From the NCBI GenBank assembly GCA_029945375.1, contig CM057061.1, positions 2,294,001 to 2,358,000 of the forward strand: a stretch of DNA of 64,000 bases. The letters run 5' to 3'. Source of the DNA: Agaricus subrufescens (Eukaryota > Basidiomycota > Agaricomycetes > Agaricales > Agaricaceae). Shown here in pieces: positions 34,564 through 46,527 of this stretch (its first letter is position 1; every line of letters starts with the position of its first letter). The position numbers and the translations under genes were made by a program. The notes beneath the pieces are model-generated. The model was not told where the DNA came from and did not search any database. It was given only the letters and a program-made list of their open reading frames with translations.

Positions 34564-34737
34564 AATTTGAAAAATGAGAGAGACGCAAGATGCTAGACGA
34601 GTGGTAAGGAGGATGAAGACCGTAGTACGTAACATTATTGCAATCCAACATTGGGCCGTAAAGACGTAAGCTCACACACGCACGAGTCTTCTCCAAGAAA
34701 AGGCTCTGTGCGAGGCACGAGCACGGACCACCACTTG

Positions 34738-35275
34738 TAAGCCCCCTTGTTCTCTGTTCTCCCGTTGCATCCCTGAAAGTATCCCCAAGGATGAAGCCCG
34801 ATGTCCTGAATTCATGATGTGTGGCGTACTCGAGCAAATACCTCTTGAGGTCGTCGCCGAGAACGCAATAACTCGGGACCGTGATGTCAAGTTCCACTTC
34901 TCGTGTCCCGCTTCAACGGTAACGAACTTATATAAACCACAGACGTCATCATGTCGTGTGAGTGACGCACTTGTGTTTGCACTCACGCATTGGACTAATA
35001 TTGTGCAGCATGAGTGGAAAGCAGGACCGGCCGATGATTGGACTACTACCTTTAGGCGCAATTGTACATCTTGCTTCAAACGGCTCGAAGACCAGCTGAA
35101 GCAATGGAAGGCCCAATCTCCTGAACACACCGCCCTAGTCCTGTTCACTTCAACTGGCGAGTGTTGTATACAGGTTCGATTTGTTTATCCCGACGATGGC
35201 ATGTCAGAGTGGACATATTCATTCTGGTGTAGCGTCCCACATGATATACGTGTAAAGTATGGGAGTACTGTGTAA
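34738..35275 (+). pseudogene. NACHT gene copy F, last two exons only
   Basis: Begins within the intron 3 donor region (TTGTAAGCCCCC) right after the DIRS-like fragment. The two 3' exons are clean: 34790-34956 (EFMMCGVLEQIPLEV...TSSCR) and 35009-35275 (HEWKAGPADDWTTT, CTSC, TSTGECCIQVRFVYPDD, stop at 35275). Subtype 2 C-terminus. All NACHT coding sequence is missing, so it cannot make the full protein, though the exons themselves show no lesion. Confidence 0.85.
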
Positions 35276-35533
35276 TGCGTGGCTTTGTTCCTGTCGTAAT
35301 GTGACTTAGTTGTTATTACCGTTATTACCAGGAGCGGGTTTCCAAATAAGAAACACCGTGTGGACAGCGAAGTAATATCGATGCGCTCGACCTCTTTCTA
35401 GCCGCCTGAGGGTGTAGAGGCAATGTGACACATCTGCGAGAACTGACGATATCACATTTCTGGGTCAATCCATGATGTCAAAACAGGATAATAAATGGAT
35501 CATCAATCACTGGTCAACGTAGTTAGTTGCGGA

Positions 35534-35800
35534 TTAGGGTTGTTCGCTTAAGGTCTGAAGCGTAGTTGAGGGTCGCAAGATGGCCCGAAAATCCTGGTCG
35601 GGACCTTCTTGGCCTCTCCGCTGTCTCGGAAGAAATGAAAAATGCTGTAAGGGTTGTTTATCTTTTCCAGCGAAAATGCTTATATAGTGCAGCAGTAAAA
35701 CTACAAGTCCTGGTGCTTGTTGTGCGGAACTTTTATGGGATTGTGGCCATGCCGGTGTTGTCGAAGTCATTCAGTCAGGATGAGGTGGGAAGGTCGATGA
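35534..35800 (-). pseudogene. Membrane protein gene, exon 1 relic (copy F)
   Basis: MTSTTPAWPQ-like start at about 35770 with the flank TCGAAGTCATTCAGTCAGG seen in other units. Homology is lost after roughly 12 codons. Marks the position of a deleted unit. Confidence 0.5.
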
Positions 35801-35879
35801 TCGATTCAGAATAGTGACATACGGCAGTGACTCAGTGTCTTCAAAGTTCAAACAGACGCTAGAAGTGCCATATAGAAAA

Positions 35880-36420
35880 CACGAGCCTGGTATGCGGATT
35901 ATCATCATTAAACTTGATGACATGTGTAAGACTGCGAATACCCGAAGGACTTTCAATAAGATATTTCAACCAGTGACTCGGCTGAACCGGAAAATGAGAA
36001 GAAGAAAAAGGCCATCGAATTGTAAGCTGGATCTAGTCCCGAATGACTTGCCTTGAAATTGAGCTTCGATACTTCATGCCCCAAATTAGACAAAATAAGC
36101 TCTTCAGCAGAAGGCATATCTGCAGATTCGACTACAGTGGCACCAAGATATCTAAGAACGTCAAGTACTTTCTCAAATTCAACCAATACTGAAGGTTCAA
36201 CATTCAACACTAGATTCACCCATAATATCTAGAGGATACATGCCTCGGCACACTAATACGTTTCCCCTCCGGTGCGTCGTTCCGCATCATTATCTCCATC
36301 TGAAACTCCACGTTCACCCAAGACAACTCTCGAAGCTCTCAAACATGCAATAGTCAGTGCACATCTAAGGATAATATGGATTTAGGATATACGTATTGTT
36401 GGCTGGGCCAACGCTCTCTG
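35880..36420 (-). pseudogene. Amidase relic with internal deletion
   Basis: Minus strand, similar to 660-1050 of the amidase gene: VEPSVLVEFEKVLDVLR, ESADMPSAEELILSN, then a GC-type intron donor (GCAAGT) as in the left copy. At about 36280 the similarity jumps to the amidase upstream flank (2428-2560), so roughly 1.4 kb including the catalytic core and signal peptide are deleted. It lies immediately 5' of the intact membrane gene at 36506-37326. Confidence 0.8.
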
Positions 36421-36505
36421 TTCCCAATTCGAATATTGATAAAGTACAGTATGATACAGCATGAATTAAACGCCCATGTACGGAAGAAAGGTGCCGTCCG
36501 ACCAT

Positions 36506-37326
36506 TCATATAATTTCAATCGTTGAAGGCCAGATACTAGAACCATATTTTATTTTACGAATAAAAAAATATTCGCCGTTGCGCTCACCTTAAAAGTCCT
36601 ACAGAAACCTGAAGGATGGCCAACAAAAACGGAATCCACCTGCACAAAAAGAACAGTCTCAGCCAAGAGTGTATCCGAAGAGGAAAGTTCATTTTTACGT
36701 TGACATATGAAAATGACCCGCTCTATAGAGTCCAAGAACCACAAAACCCAAAATTGCGGAATTGACAACAGCCCCTGCCAATCCGACGACGAGAAAAATC
36801 AAAAGAACGAGGAGGGCATACGTAATCCTTGAACGCCGTTCGTTTTTCTTTTGGGCGGGAGGGACGAGTGTTATGGAATTGTTCCGGGATGTAGCAGTCC
36901 AGGAGCGGGGAGATTGGAGAAATTGTAGAGGTAAGTAAGAGTAAGCGTTGTTTCTTGGAGAGGATGAGGGTGATGAGGGGGAAAGTGGTGGTGCCAATTG
37001 TCCTTGATCTATTTCGTGTTCCACTTGTTCGTCAGATGGGAAGTTGTGGGGGTTGGATGGCCGCGAGCGGAAGGTGAGAGTAAGAAAGGCATAAGATCCG
37101 GAGAATAGGAAGAGGGGAGTGTAGAAGATGAGTGTCCAATAAAAGGTGAACAGAAAGACGTCTGGGCACATGTGAGCTTTTAACGTTAGAGATGTACCAT
37201 GAACAGCGTACCCTTTGCACGAGAGAGGTAGGCGGCGCCAGGTTGGACAGGATTGCGGTGTTCAATGTGCAAGATCTCGATGGAGGGATTGTAGAGCGAT
37301 GGCCATGGCGGTGTTGTCGAAGCCAT
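36506..37326 (-). CDS. Conserved fungal four-helix membrane protein, copy D (219 aa)
   Basis: Intact. Exons 37326-37212, 37161-36699, 36639-36589, 36536-36506 total 660 nt in frame, ending IWPSTIEII-stop. The start is MASTTPPWPSLYNPS, a short cytosol-like leader. Helix 1 is near residues 40-66 (FTFYWTLIFYTPLFLFSG). An acidic and Ser/Pro-rich loop and a basic patch (KKNERRSR) precede helix 2 (ITYALLVLLIFLVVGLAGAV) and helix 3 (SAILGFVVLGLY). The short last helix is WIPFLLAILQVSVGLL. The family is widespread in fungi as far as I recall, with no assigned function. It is transcribed divergently from the NACHT gene at 37451 over 124 bp. Almost identical to copy E. Confidence 0.82.
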
Positions 37327-37450
37327 GACCGGTGGGAAAGAAGGCCATGAGTTTGATAGGACAACAACCGTGACGAAAATAGCAAACACGATGCATTACT
37401 TGATCATGATGGGCTAGGGCCACCTTTCTTTCTGTCCCCGCACAGTCTCG
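37327..37450. promoter_or_regulatory. Shared intergenic promoter, copy D
   Basis: 124 bp between two intact divergent starts, so it must carry both core promoters and both 5' ends. Contains GATGGGCTAGGGCCACC, then TTTCTTTCTGTCCCCGCACAG before the NACHT ATG. Confidence 0.55.
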
Positions 37451-40160
37451 ATGTCTCATCGTCGGAGGCCTCGCCGCTCGCGCTCGCGCTCACCGGGCCC
37501 ATCTCAGCAACCTCGCCGTGACTATGTGCCTTCGTCCTTCCGCACCCCTTCGGATGTGCACTATGGTCCTTCCTCTCACATGACTGCAGAAACTGCCGGG
37601 CCCTCCGTTTGTCGACGATATACTGGTCATCGAAATTCTAGAGTCTCGTCATCATCTGTATCACGGCCTTTTCCCCGGCCTAGTGGTCGTAATCCAAACT
37701 TAGCGCGGGCGACCCCCGCCACCCCTTCCGTCGGTCACTACGCTGTCCACCCCCCATCCCACCCCAATCATTCAGACTCCACCCGCCAGTTCCGACTATC
37801 CCCACCGGAGAATACAGGCATGTTTTATCAGCCTCGTGATTGTACTGTGACAGGAACTTTCGTTGATGCCAGCAACGGTAAGTCCTTCAAACAACATTGC
37901 TGTATTTGTCCTGACTCGGACCATTTTTAGTCACTTACAATGCCTCCTCAAATACCTGTGGGTATCATATCCCTCTTTCTTTACTTTTATTAATTGTCTT
38001 TTGTGCTAGTCATGAAAGAGCTCTTGGCCGAGACAATACGTGGGGCGGCCCACGATTCCTCTGCTCGCGACCCACCTCCACGGTGCCAACCTGGAACACG
38101 TTTGGCCATCCTAGAACGATGCGTGTCCTTTGTATCCAACTGCGACGGTGTGCAAAAGATGCGCTGGGTAGTCGGTGCAGCCGGTGTTGGAAAATCAGCG
38201 ATCATGCAGAGTGTTGCTGAGTCTCCCAATCTCCCAGGAGGCCCTCCTGCCTCGGTCTTCTTTTCCATCAACGGACGTGATGATGGAACTAAGACTATAA
38301 CAACACTTTGTTACCAGCTCGCAGCTAAATCCGGCCCCTACCGTCAAGTCATTGAAAACAGTATCATCCTTGATCCATCGCTCCTCCTATCGTCAATGGA
38401 AAAGCAGTTCACAAAGTTGATCGTTGAGCCCCTCGTCCAAAATGCTCAACGGGATCGTGCGGACCGAATGGTGATCATCATTGATGGCCTCGACGAATGC
38501 AAAAACCCCGGCACCCAGCTAGAACTCCTCCGCCTCATCTCTGATCTCTGTCTCAAGCATCCTTCCTCGCCCTTGGTGTGGCTCATAGCTAGCCGACCTG
38601 AGCCACATATCACATCCTTCTTTTCCAAACCCAACATCATCCCAGTCTTTGAGAAGGAGGAAGTTCCAATCGACTCAGACGAGGCCCGTGCAGATGTTGA
38701 ACGATTTCTTCGTGTTGAGCTGATGAGGATCAAAGAGGAGTCAGATTCACTCCATCCACAGTGGCCGGAGGAACGGGATTTCTGGAAAGTGGCCTGTGCC
38801 GCCGGTGGACTGTTTGCATATGCGCAGACAGTAATCAACTATATTGGCGACAGACGAGTAGGGAGCCCGGCCTCGCAGTTGTCTGATGTGCTTTGCATCA
38901 TCGATAAGCTCGCATTGACTGGCCTGTCACGAACGGAGCACCCAATGGCTTTCCTTGATGCGTTATATGAGCGGATCTTGTCGAATGTTCCCGACAAAAT
39001 CATGATCAATACTCGAAAGCTCTTATTAGCATCGGCAACAAGTAGGGATTTACACGATTACTTTGACCGTGTTGATATGAGCTTTGTTGTACTATGCAAT
39101 TGGTTAGGCATGACGGCCGATGAAGCTTATGCAGCCGTCAACCACCTACGCTCTGTTTTGTATGTCCCCCGACGTGACATAGCCCACAAAGAAAACCTCC
39201 GGAGTTTTCATAAATCATTCATGGACTACATTTTTGACTTTACCCGCTCTGGGCTCTTCTCTCATATCCTCGAACAATCCTACCAACTCCAGGCAGAATG
39301 CTCATCCAAGATCATAATGCACTTTTCGAATGGCACTTCGTCTCATTATGTCCCCATTATTCCTACCTGCAGTTTCCAGGGAACAGGGTGCACCACTCTT
39401 GAAGTGATGCCGCTCACTTGGCCGGCCACCGATGTGCATAGCTGTCAGGACACAATCACAAGGACAAATCTGTACATAATGGCAGTTGAGGATCTACTAC
39501 ATGGGATTAAGCGCCAGGATCGCAACTTTTGGAGCGCGTGCAGCATTCGCTTTTTGGCATCAGTTTGGCGCTCCTATGGATATATCTTCCCATACGATCA
39601 GCTACTCAATGCGGCATTTGTAAGTCCCCTCATACTCTGTTCTTCTGTCTCTGAATCGCTGAACGTACCCCGAGGATGAAACCCGACGTCCTGAATTCAC
39701 GATTCATGGCATAATCAAGCCAATACCCCGCAAGGTCATCGCCGATTCTACAATAGGTGACTTCTTCAGCGTCAACTTACACTTTCGGTGTTCCGCTACG
39801 ACGGTGAAAGGTTCATGTGATCCATGGGACTTGTCTTGCTCAGTGAGTGCAATATTCATGTTTACAGTTACGCTTTGAATCAACGTTGCGTAGCATAAAT
39901 GGCGGGAAGAAGAGAAAGCCGTCAGTTGGAAGACCAGCCTCTCGGGATGTGCATTTTGTCAGGGACGGCTCAAAAGCCAGCTAGAACACTGGAAGACCGA
40001 TGTGCCTGACGATACAGCCCTAGTCATGTTCACTTCGACGGATGATTGCTGTGTACAGGTCCGACTTGTTGATCCAGGGCTTGATGTGTCACAGTGGACA
40101 TACCAATTTTGGTGTGTCATCCCGGAGGATGTGCGTAAAAAGTATGAGAGTGTCGTCTAA
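37451..40160 (+). CDS. NACHT-domain STAND protein, copy D (832 aa)
   Basis: Exons 37451-37877, 37931-37957 (27 nt), 38010-39619, 39675-39842, 39894-40160; identical exon lengths to copy A. N-terminus RRPRRSRSRSPG; conserved FYQPRDCTVTGTFVDASNG; Walker A GAAGVGKS; Walker B MVIIIDGLDEC. The variable part after FDFTRSGLFSH differs strongly from the other copies. C-terminal subtype 1 (CAFC, TSTDDCCVQVRLVD). Together with the gene at 36506-37326 it forms the only pair in the window in which both partners look intact in every exon. Confidence 0.9.
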
Positions 40161-41234
40161 TTCATAGTTATGTTTCTGTCATAATCTGGGTTAAATTTTA
40201 TTACTACAGTACGAGGAGAGAATTCCCAAACTTATGAAAGGCGAAATAAAAGGGTATGAATTAAGGTGCGGACAGCGAAGTAATGTCGGTTCACTCAACT
40301 ATTTCGGACCTTACTTTCACAGACGGCTAACTGAGAACGTGGAGGTGGTACAACGCGTAATTAAATAAAACCCGACAACACACGGCCGGATGAATTTATT
40401 ATCGCGGAACTGGATAAGGGGCACAGGGGTGGCATCGGAGAAGTCCACTAATATAATGTCACTTCTTTATCGACAGCAAGTGTCGATCTGGAGCCCTCAA
40501 GGGATTTTCACCAAAAAAGGTTAATCTGTTGGTAATTCAATTACATGAGCTCAAGCAATCTTATCTTTCTCGCTTGCTCTCGAGATCTGGATGACACTTC
40601 GGTTCCTACTGTTCTTTGGTGTTGTTGTGCACTTTTTCAGCATACTCTGTCCTTTGTGCGTTCATACGTTACGGATTTATCTCGAACAAAACGCGTAATG
40701 CTGGTCGCTTGAGAGTGCCTTCATCAGTCCGAGTGCGATACGATCCCTGCTCCTGTCTGGTAGTTTCAATTATACGTGAAGAGTGAACGACTCTGAACCC
40801 ACCTCGAAATTACTAAATTCACACTTGGAGATCGTCTAGCGTCCAATCCTCATTGTGACCAGTCTACAGAGGCTTCGTACAAATCATTCGTTCACTTCTT
40901 CAGGATTTTTGAACAAATAAGAGGAGTTGACCCATACAGTGTCTGCCCAAGTATGCTAGTTACAAAAGGACTCTGACCAATGACAATCTCTCAAAATCAT
41001 TAAGCATACAATATCAAAAGTATATGTACAATGCTAAGTGCTTTGGTTAAGTTGTTTATTAATGCTATTCTAATAAAGAGGCACCCTATCTCGAAGACGA
41101 TACAACTGCGCCAAAGAGATAAATATAAATATTACACAGCGCCAAGGCACCTTCAATGATAGACGCACAAAACTTGAAAGCAAAGCATACACGAATGAAG
41201 CACCCAAATCGGAGCGAACATAGCATCTGACGAT
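40161..41234. other. Intergenic flank between units D and E, with an amidase scrap
   Basis: No intact gene. 40240-40740 repeats the flank found at 5750-6240. At 40860-40910 the minus strand resembles amidase exon 1 (DLYEAS, compare 2135-2110). This is the remains of an amidase copy upstream of the membrane gene. The rest (40910-41234) is AT-rich with no clear content. Confidence 0.55.
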
Positions 41235-42059
41235 TCAGATGATTTCGATCGTCGAAGGCCAGATACTAGAACTATATTTTAGTTTACAACCAGAAGAGAA
41301 GATTCAGATTTGTGCTCACCTTAAAAGTCCTACAGAAACCTGAAGGATCGCCAATAAGAACGGGATCCACCTGCACAAAAGAAAAACAATTTTAATCAAG
41401 AGTTTATCGTCCAAGAAAGGTTGATTTTTACGTCGACATATGAAAATGACCCGCCCGATAGAGTCCAAGGACCACAAAACCCAAAATTGCAGAATTTACA
41501 ACAGCCCCTGCCAATCCAACAACGAGAAAAATGAAAAGAACGAGGAGAGCGTACGTAATCCTTGAACGCCGTTCGTTTTTCTTTTGAGCGGGAGGGACCA
41601 GTGTTGAGGAATTGTTCCGGGGTGTAGTAGTCCATGACCGGGGGGATTGAAGAAATTGTAGAGGTAAGTAGGAGTAAGTGTTGTTTCTTGGAGAGGATGT
41701 GGGTGATGAGGGAAAAGGTGGTGGCGACAATTGTGCTTGATCTATTTCGTGTTCGGTTGGTTCGTCAGCCGGGAAGTTGTGTGAGCTAGATGGTCGCGAG
41801 CGGAGGGTGAGGGTAAAGAAGGCATAAGCTCCGGAGAATAGGAAGAGGGGAGTGTAGAAAATGAGCGTCCAGTAAAAGGTGAATAGAAATACGTCTGTGA
41901 ATGAGTAAGTTATTAGCATTAGAAACGAGTTGAAAGCAGCGCACCCTTTGCACGAGAGAGGTAGGCGGCGCCAGGTTGGACAGGATTGCGGTGCTCAATG
42001 TGCAGGATCTCGATGGAGGGATTGTAGAGTGATGGCCATGGCGGTGTTGTCGAAGCCAT
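41235..42059 (-). CDS. Conserved fungal four-helix membrane protein, copy E (219 aa)
   Basis: Intact. Exons 42059-41945, 41894-41432, 41370-41320, 41265-41235 sum to 660 nt in frame with canonical GT/AG ends. Same layout as copy D: MASTTPPWPSLYNPS leader, helix 1 FTFYWTLIFYTPLFLFSG, acidic loop (DEPTEHEIDQAQLSPPP), basic KKNERRSR, helices ITYALLVLFIFLVVGLAG and AILGFVVLGLY, last helix WIPFLLAILQVSVGLL, end WPSTIEII. Function unknown. Head to head with the damaged NACHT gene E. Confidence 0.82.
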
Positions 42060-42140
42060 CACAGGTGGGAAATCGAAGGTCACCAGTTTGATTGACGAGG
42101 CATGCACTGCCACTGACATATATACTTAGTAGCTGCCCTT
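42060..42140. promoter_or_regulatory. Shared intergenic promoter, copy E
   Basis: Counterpart of the other spacers (GGCATGCACTGCCACTGACAT, then TACTTAG). The position homologous to the usual NACHT ATG, about 40 bases further on, is ATT here, so the spacer is effectively about 120 bp. Confidence 0.4.
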
Positions 42141-44915
42141 ATGAAGCAGGCCCACCCTGCTTTCTGTCTGCACAGTCTCGATTCCCAGAAGCGTCGTCGT
42201 TCACCCTCTCCGTCGCCGGGCCCATCTGTGCGACCTCGCCGTGACTATGTCGCTTCGTCTTCCTCACCTGCCCCCTGGACTTCTTTCGATGTGTACCCTC
42301 ATCCTCCCTCTCACGCAACTGTAGAAGCTGCCCGGCCCTCCGCTTCTCGACAATATACCGATTCTGGAAAGTCGACAGACCCATCATCATCCGTGTCACG
42401 GCCGTTTACGCCTGGTGATCGTAATACAAACCTAGCATGGGCGACCACCGCCGCCCCTTCCATCGGTCAATACTCTGTCCGTCTGCCATCCCACCCTAAT
42501 CGCTCAGACCCCATCCATTGGCTCCAACAATCCCCACCGGAGAACCTGGGCATGTTTTATCAGCCTCGCGATTTTACTATGACCGGAACTTTCGTCGATG
42601 CCAGCAACGGTGCGTCCTTCAAACAGAGTTGCTTTGTTTTTCCTGACTTGGATCATTTCCAGTCACTTATAATGCGTCCTCAAATAACTGTGAGTATCAT
42701 ATTCTTCTTACATTACCTTTATTGATGGTGATTTGCGCTGGTCATGAAAGAACTTTTGGCAGAGACAATACGTGGGGCGGCACATGATTCCTCTGCTCGT
42801 GACCCGCCTCCGCGATGTCAACCTGGAACCCGTTTAGCCATCCTAGACCGATGCTTGTACTTCATATCCAATTGCGACGGCGTACAAAAGATGCGCTGGG
42901 TAGTTGGCGCAGCCGGAGTTGGAAAATCGGCCCTCATGCAAAGCGTTGCTGAGTCTCCTGATCTCCCAGTAGGCTCACCTGCTTCAGTCTTTTTTTCTAT
43001 CAATGGACGCGATGATGGAACGAAAACGATCATTACACTTTCCTACCAACTCGCGGCTAGATCCGTCCTCTACCGTCAGGTCATTGAACAAGAGATCACC
43101 CGTGATCCAGCACTGCTTCGGTCGGCCATGGAAAAGCAGTTCGGCAAGTTGATCATCGAGCCCTTCATCCACAATGCCCAACTGAGATCTGGTGGCCGAG
43201 TGGTGATTGTCATTGATGGCCTCGACGAATGCAAAACCTCCCAAACCCAGCTAGAACTGCTCCGCCTCATCTCTGATCTCTGTCTCAAGCACCCCTCCTC
43301 GCCCTTGATATGGCTGATAGCTAGCCGGCCTGAACCACATATCACTTCCTTCTTTTCTGAGCCCGACATCATCCCGGCGTATGAGAAGGAGGAGGTCCCA
43401 ATAGACTCTGACGAGGCCCGTGCAGATGTTGAGCGATTTCTTCGTGCCGAGCTAATGAAGATCAAACGTCGATCGGATTCACTCGATCCACGGTGGCCTG
43501 ATGAACAAGATATCTGGAAATTAGCCGATGCTGCTGGTGGGCTATTTGCATATGCGCAGACGGTGATCAACTATATTGGTGACAGGAGAGTAGGGAGCCC
43601 AGCTTCGCAGTTGTCTGATGTGCTGTGTGTTATTGATAAGGTTGCATTGTCCGGCCTGTCGCGAACGGAACACCCGATGGCTCTCCTTGATGCGTTATAC
43701 GAGCGGATCTTGTCAAACGTTCCTGACAAGATCATGAACAATACCCAAAAGCTGTTATTGACACTGGCAGCAAGTAGGCATGCATCCATGTACTTTGACT
43801 CCGTCTATACAAGCTTTACTATGCTATGCAATTGGTTAGGCATGACAGCTGATGAAGCGTATGCAGCGCTCAACCACCTCCGCTCTGTTTTGTACGTCCC
43901 CCGACGTGACAAAGCCCACGAAGAAACCCTCCGGAGTCTTCATAAATCATTCATGGACTACATCTCTGACTTTACCCGATCCGGTCTCTTCTCCGATTTT
44001 CTCGATGCATCCTCTCAAATCAAGGTGGAATGTTCGTCCAGGATCCTAACAAACTTTCCAAATGGCATTCAGTCAGAATCTCTATACATTGATTCTCGCT
44101 GTGGCATTTTCGCACATGGGCCCGCCCCTCTTGGCACGATCCCGCTTACTTGGCATGTTGAGCATTCGCAGGACAAGTTTATACGGATGAATGTGTATAA
44201 ACTGGCAGTTGAAGATCTTCTAAACGGGCTGGCGGGCGGAGATCGGCGCTTTTGGGGCGCGTCTTGTATCCGCTTTTTGGCATCAGCGTGGAAGTTCTAC
44301 AATGGTACATTCCCAGACTATGGCCTACTTCACGCGACATTTGTAAGTCCATATTCTCTGTTCTTCCTTCCTCGTATCGCTGAGAATATCCCTGAGGATG
44401 AAACTCGACGTCCTGAGTTCATGATGCATGGCATACTCAAGCAAATACCTCTTAAGGCCGTCCCCGAGAATGCAATAACTCGGTACCGTAATATCAAGTT
44501 CCACTTCCGGCGTCCCGCTTCAACTTCAACGGTCACAGATGTATTCAAACCGCAGATGCCATCCTGTCGTGTGAGTGACGCGGTTTTGTTTACAGTCACG
44601 CGTTGAAGTAATATTGTACAGCACGAGTGGAAAGCAGGACAAGCCGGCGATTGGACTACTACCTTTCAGCACAATAACATGGGGGGGACAGAGAGGCGCA
44701 ATTGTGCATCTTGCTTCAAACGGCTCGAAGACCAGCTGAAACTATGGAAGACCTACTCTCCTGAGCACACCGCCCTAGTCTTGTTCACTTCAACTGGCGA
44801 GTGTTGTGTACAAGTTCGATTTGTTCATGCAGACGAGGGTATGTCGGAGTGGACATACTCATTTTGGTGTAGAATCCCACAAGATGTACATGAAAAGTAT
44901 GGGAGTCATGTATAA
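42141..44915 (+). CDS. NACHT-domain STAND protein, copy E, with damaged 5' part
   Basis: The usual ATG has become ATT (near 42181); an in-frame ATG at 42141 could replace it. Exons would be 42141-42609 (donor GTGCGT), 42663-42689, 42742-44342, 44397-44570, 44622-44915. The acceptor before exon 3, TAG in every other copy, is TGG here (42741), so normal splicing of intron 2 is lost. Translation from the ATG at 42744 (MKELLAETIRG) would give about 688 aa with the whole NACHT domain: Walker A GAAGVGKS, Walker B VVIVIDGLDEC. Intron 3 is 54 nt and stop-free in frame. C-terminal subtype 2 (CASC, TSTGECCVQVRFVHAD). Either an N-terminally shortened protein or an early pseudogene. Confidence 0.7.
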
Positions 44916-45574
44916 TACGTGGCTCTGTTCCTGTCGTAATCTGGGTTAATTGTTATAACCACAATATGAGGTGCGAGTTTCCAAATAGGAAACACTGTGG
45001 GCAGCGAAGTAATGCACCGCACTCGATCTCTTCCTGACTTATTTTCGAAAACGGTCGACTGAGGGTGTGAACAGAGTATGATGCATATTTGTAGGATTGG
45101 CGATATCACATCTCAGATCAATCTATGATCTCGGTTTATTGATCAGGCTAGTCAGTTAGGGACTAGAGTTGTTCGCTCAAGGTTTCAAGTTTAGTTCAGG
45201 GTCGCAAGATAATTCACCAATCCTCGTCGGGACCTCCTTGGCCTCTCCACTGTATCTGAAGAAGTGAAAGATGGTCTAAAGCTTGGTTTTCTATTCCACC
45301 GGTAATGTTTACGTAGCGAGCAGTAAAGCAATGAGGTCATGGTGCCCAACGCGCAAAAAATTAACAAAGGGATTGCAGAGTGATGTTGTCGAAGTCATAT
45401 AGTCCTGCCCGGTATGCATGAAAAAGTTTAAGGTCATCAGTTTGATTGGTCAACAACTCGGCAAACACAAGATTGAATCATGTATAGTGAAATGTGATGC
45501 ATGTACTGCCATTGGCATGGGTGTTTATTGTCCCGCTAGCGCTACATTTGTTTTGTCTCGGATGATGCTACCAT
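44916..45574. other. NACHT 3' flank and relic of a further unit start
   Basis: No gene. 45120-45300 matches the flank after copy F (35450-35700). 45360-45530 contains a scrap of the membrane-gene start region and the promoter block (GTGATGCATGTACTGCCATTG), but neither gene follows. So another unit once stood here. Confidence 0.5.
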
Positions 45575-46167
45575 TGTTGGAAAATTCTAAGCAGGGTAAT
45601 TAGGTGATGTCCCCTGATTTAGCCTTAAAAGGCTGAGCCAGCCGACACTAGTTCCTAAATAGCTGCCATAGCCACAATAACGGCTTATTATCACACTGTA
45701 TGTACAATATTGTTTGTGCCGAGCTAAATAGATCTTACCGGGGTAGGCAGACCCTAATCTGGAATGCAGTATTGAAGGGCAGGTCACAGGCTAGGGCAAT
45801 ACAATCATTTTTCTACTATTATAGTCACAACATGTTTGAAAGAAAATCAATAAGTCATCAATGTTATGTATAGAACAGAATCTACTCTTTCCAAAATGCC
45901 TAACTCAGCCTACCAGGACACATTGACACTTGCAAACTCAGTGAATGACTTCCTGAAATGCAGCCTGTCCCATTTTCTATTCACAGACACATAAATATGG
46001 AGGACTTCACCAGCTTGGGGGGGGACATGCACAGTTGCAAATGCAGTCTGTGAGTGATCATAAAAGCAGAAGGTGAGATGTTTGGGTACAGCAGGAAGTT
46101 CTCTCCTGCTGTGGTGGGAATGCCCCCTGCCTGGTGTTATTAACATGTACATCAAGAAGACAATGAC
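45575..46167. other. Unassigned DNA, possible LTR
   Basis: 45575-45832 starts TGTTGGAAAA and ends TCACAACA, the ends of an LTR, but no second copy or target duplication was found. 45833-46167 has no convincing gene. Confidence 0.25.
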
Positions 46168-46527
46168 TGTTGACAAGAGCAGCTGCTAAGCAGCATGGAG
46201 ACAGATAGACTCACATTGCTATGATCTTGTACTGCAAGAGAACATGAGGGTTAGAGTGTAGAGTAGAGCTGGTTAAGCTTGTAGGAGTGAAGAGAGAAGT
46301 GAAATTGAACAAATATTCTAAGGAATACATGTAGGGTTTATATACTTGACAGAGAACATCATAGTTGTAAAGGGTTATGTGAAACATAGGGGTAAAAGAG
46401 GAGTCTGCAGAAGGAGTCTGTTGTAAACATGCATAAAACTATTGAAAAGGTATGGCATAGTGCATAGTGCACAGTAGTTGCTCATACATGTCATACCAAG
46501 TGTATAACTTGAGGTATTTTGTCAACA
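46168..46527 (-). repeat. 3' LTR of the second Copia element
   Basis: 360 bp with 8-bp perfect inverted ends TGTTGACA/TGTCAACA, directly after the purine tract. The partner LTR is not in the window. Confidence 0.75.

Noticed and set aside
45575..45832. Possible LTR (TGTTGG...CACAACA)
   Set aside because: Ends fit, but there is no target duplication and no second copy, so I left it as unassigned.
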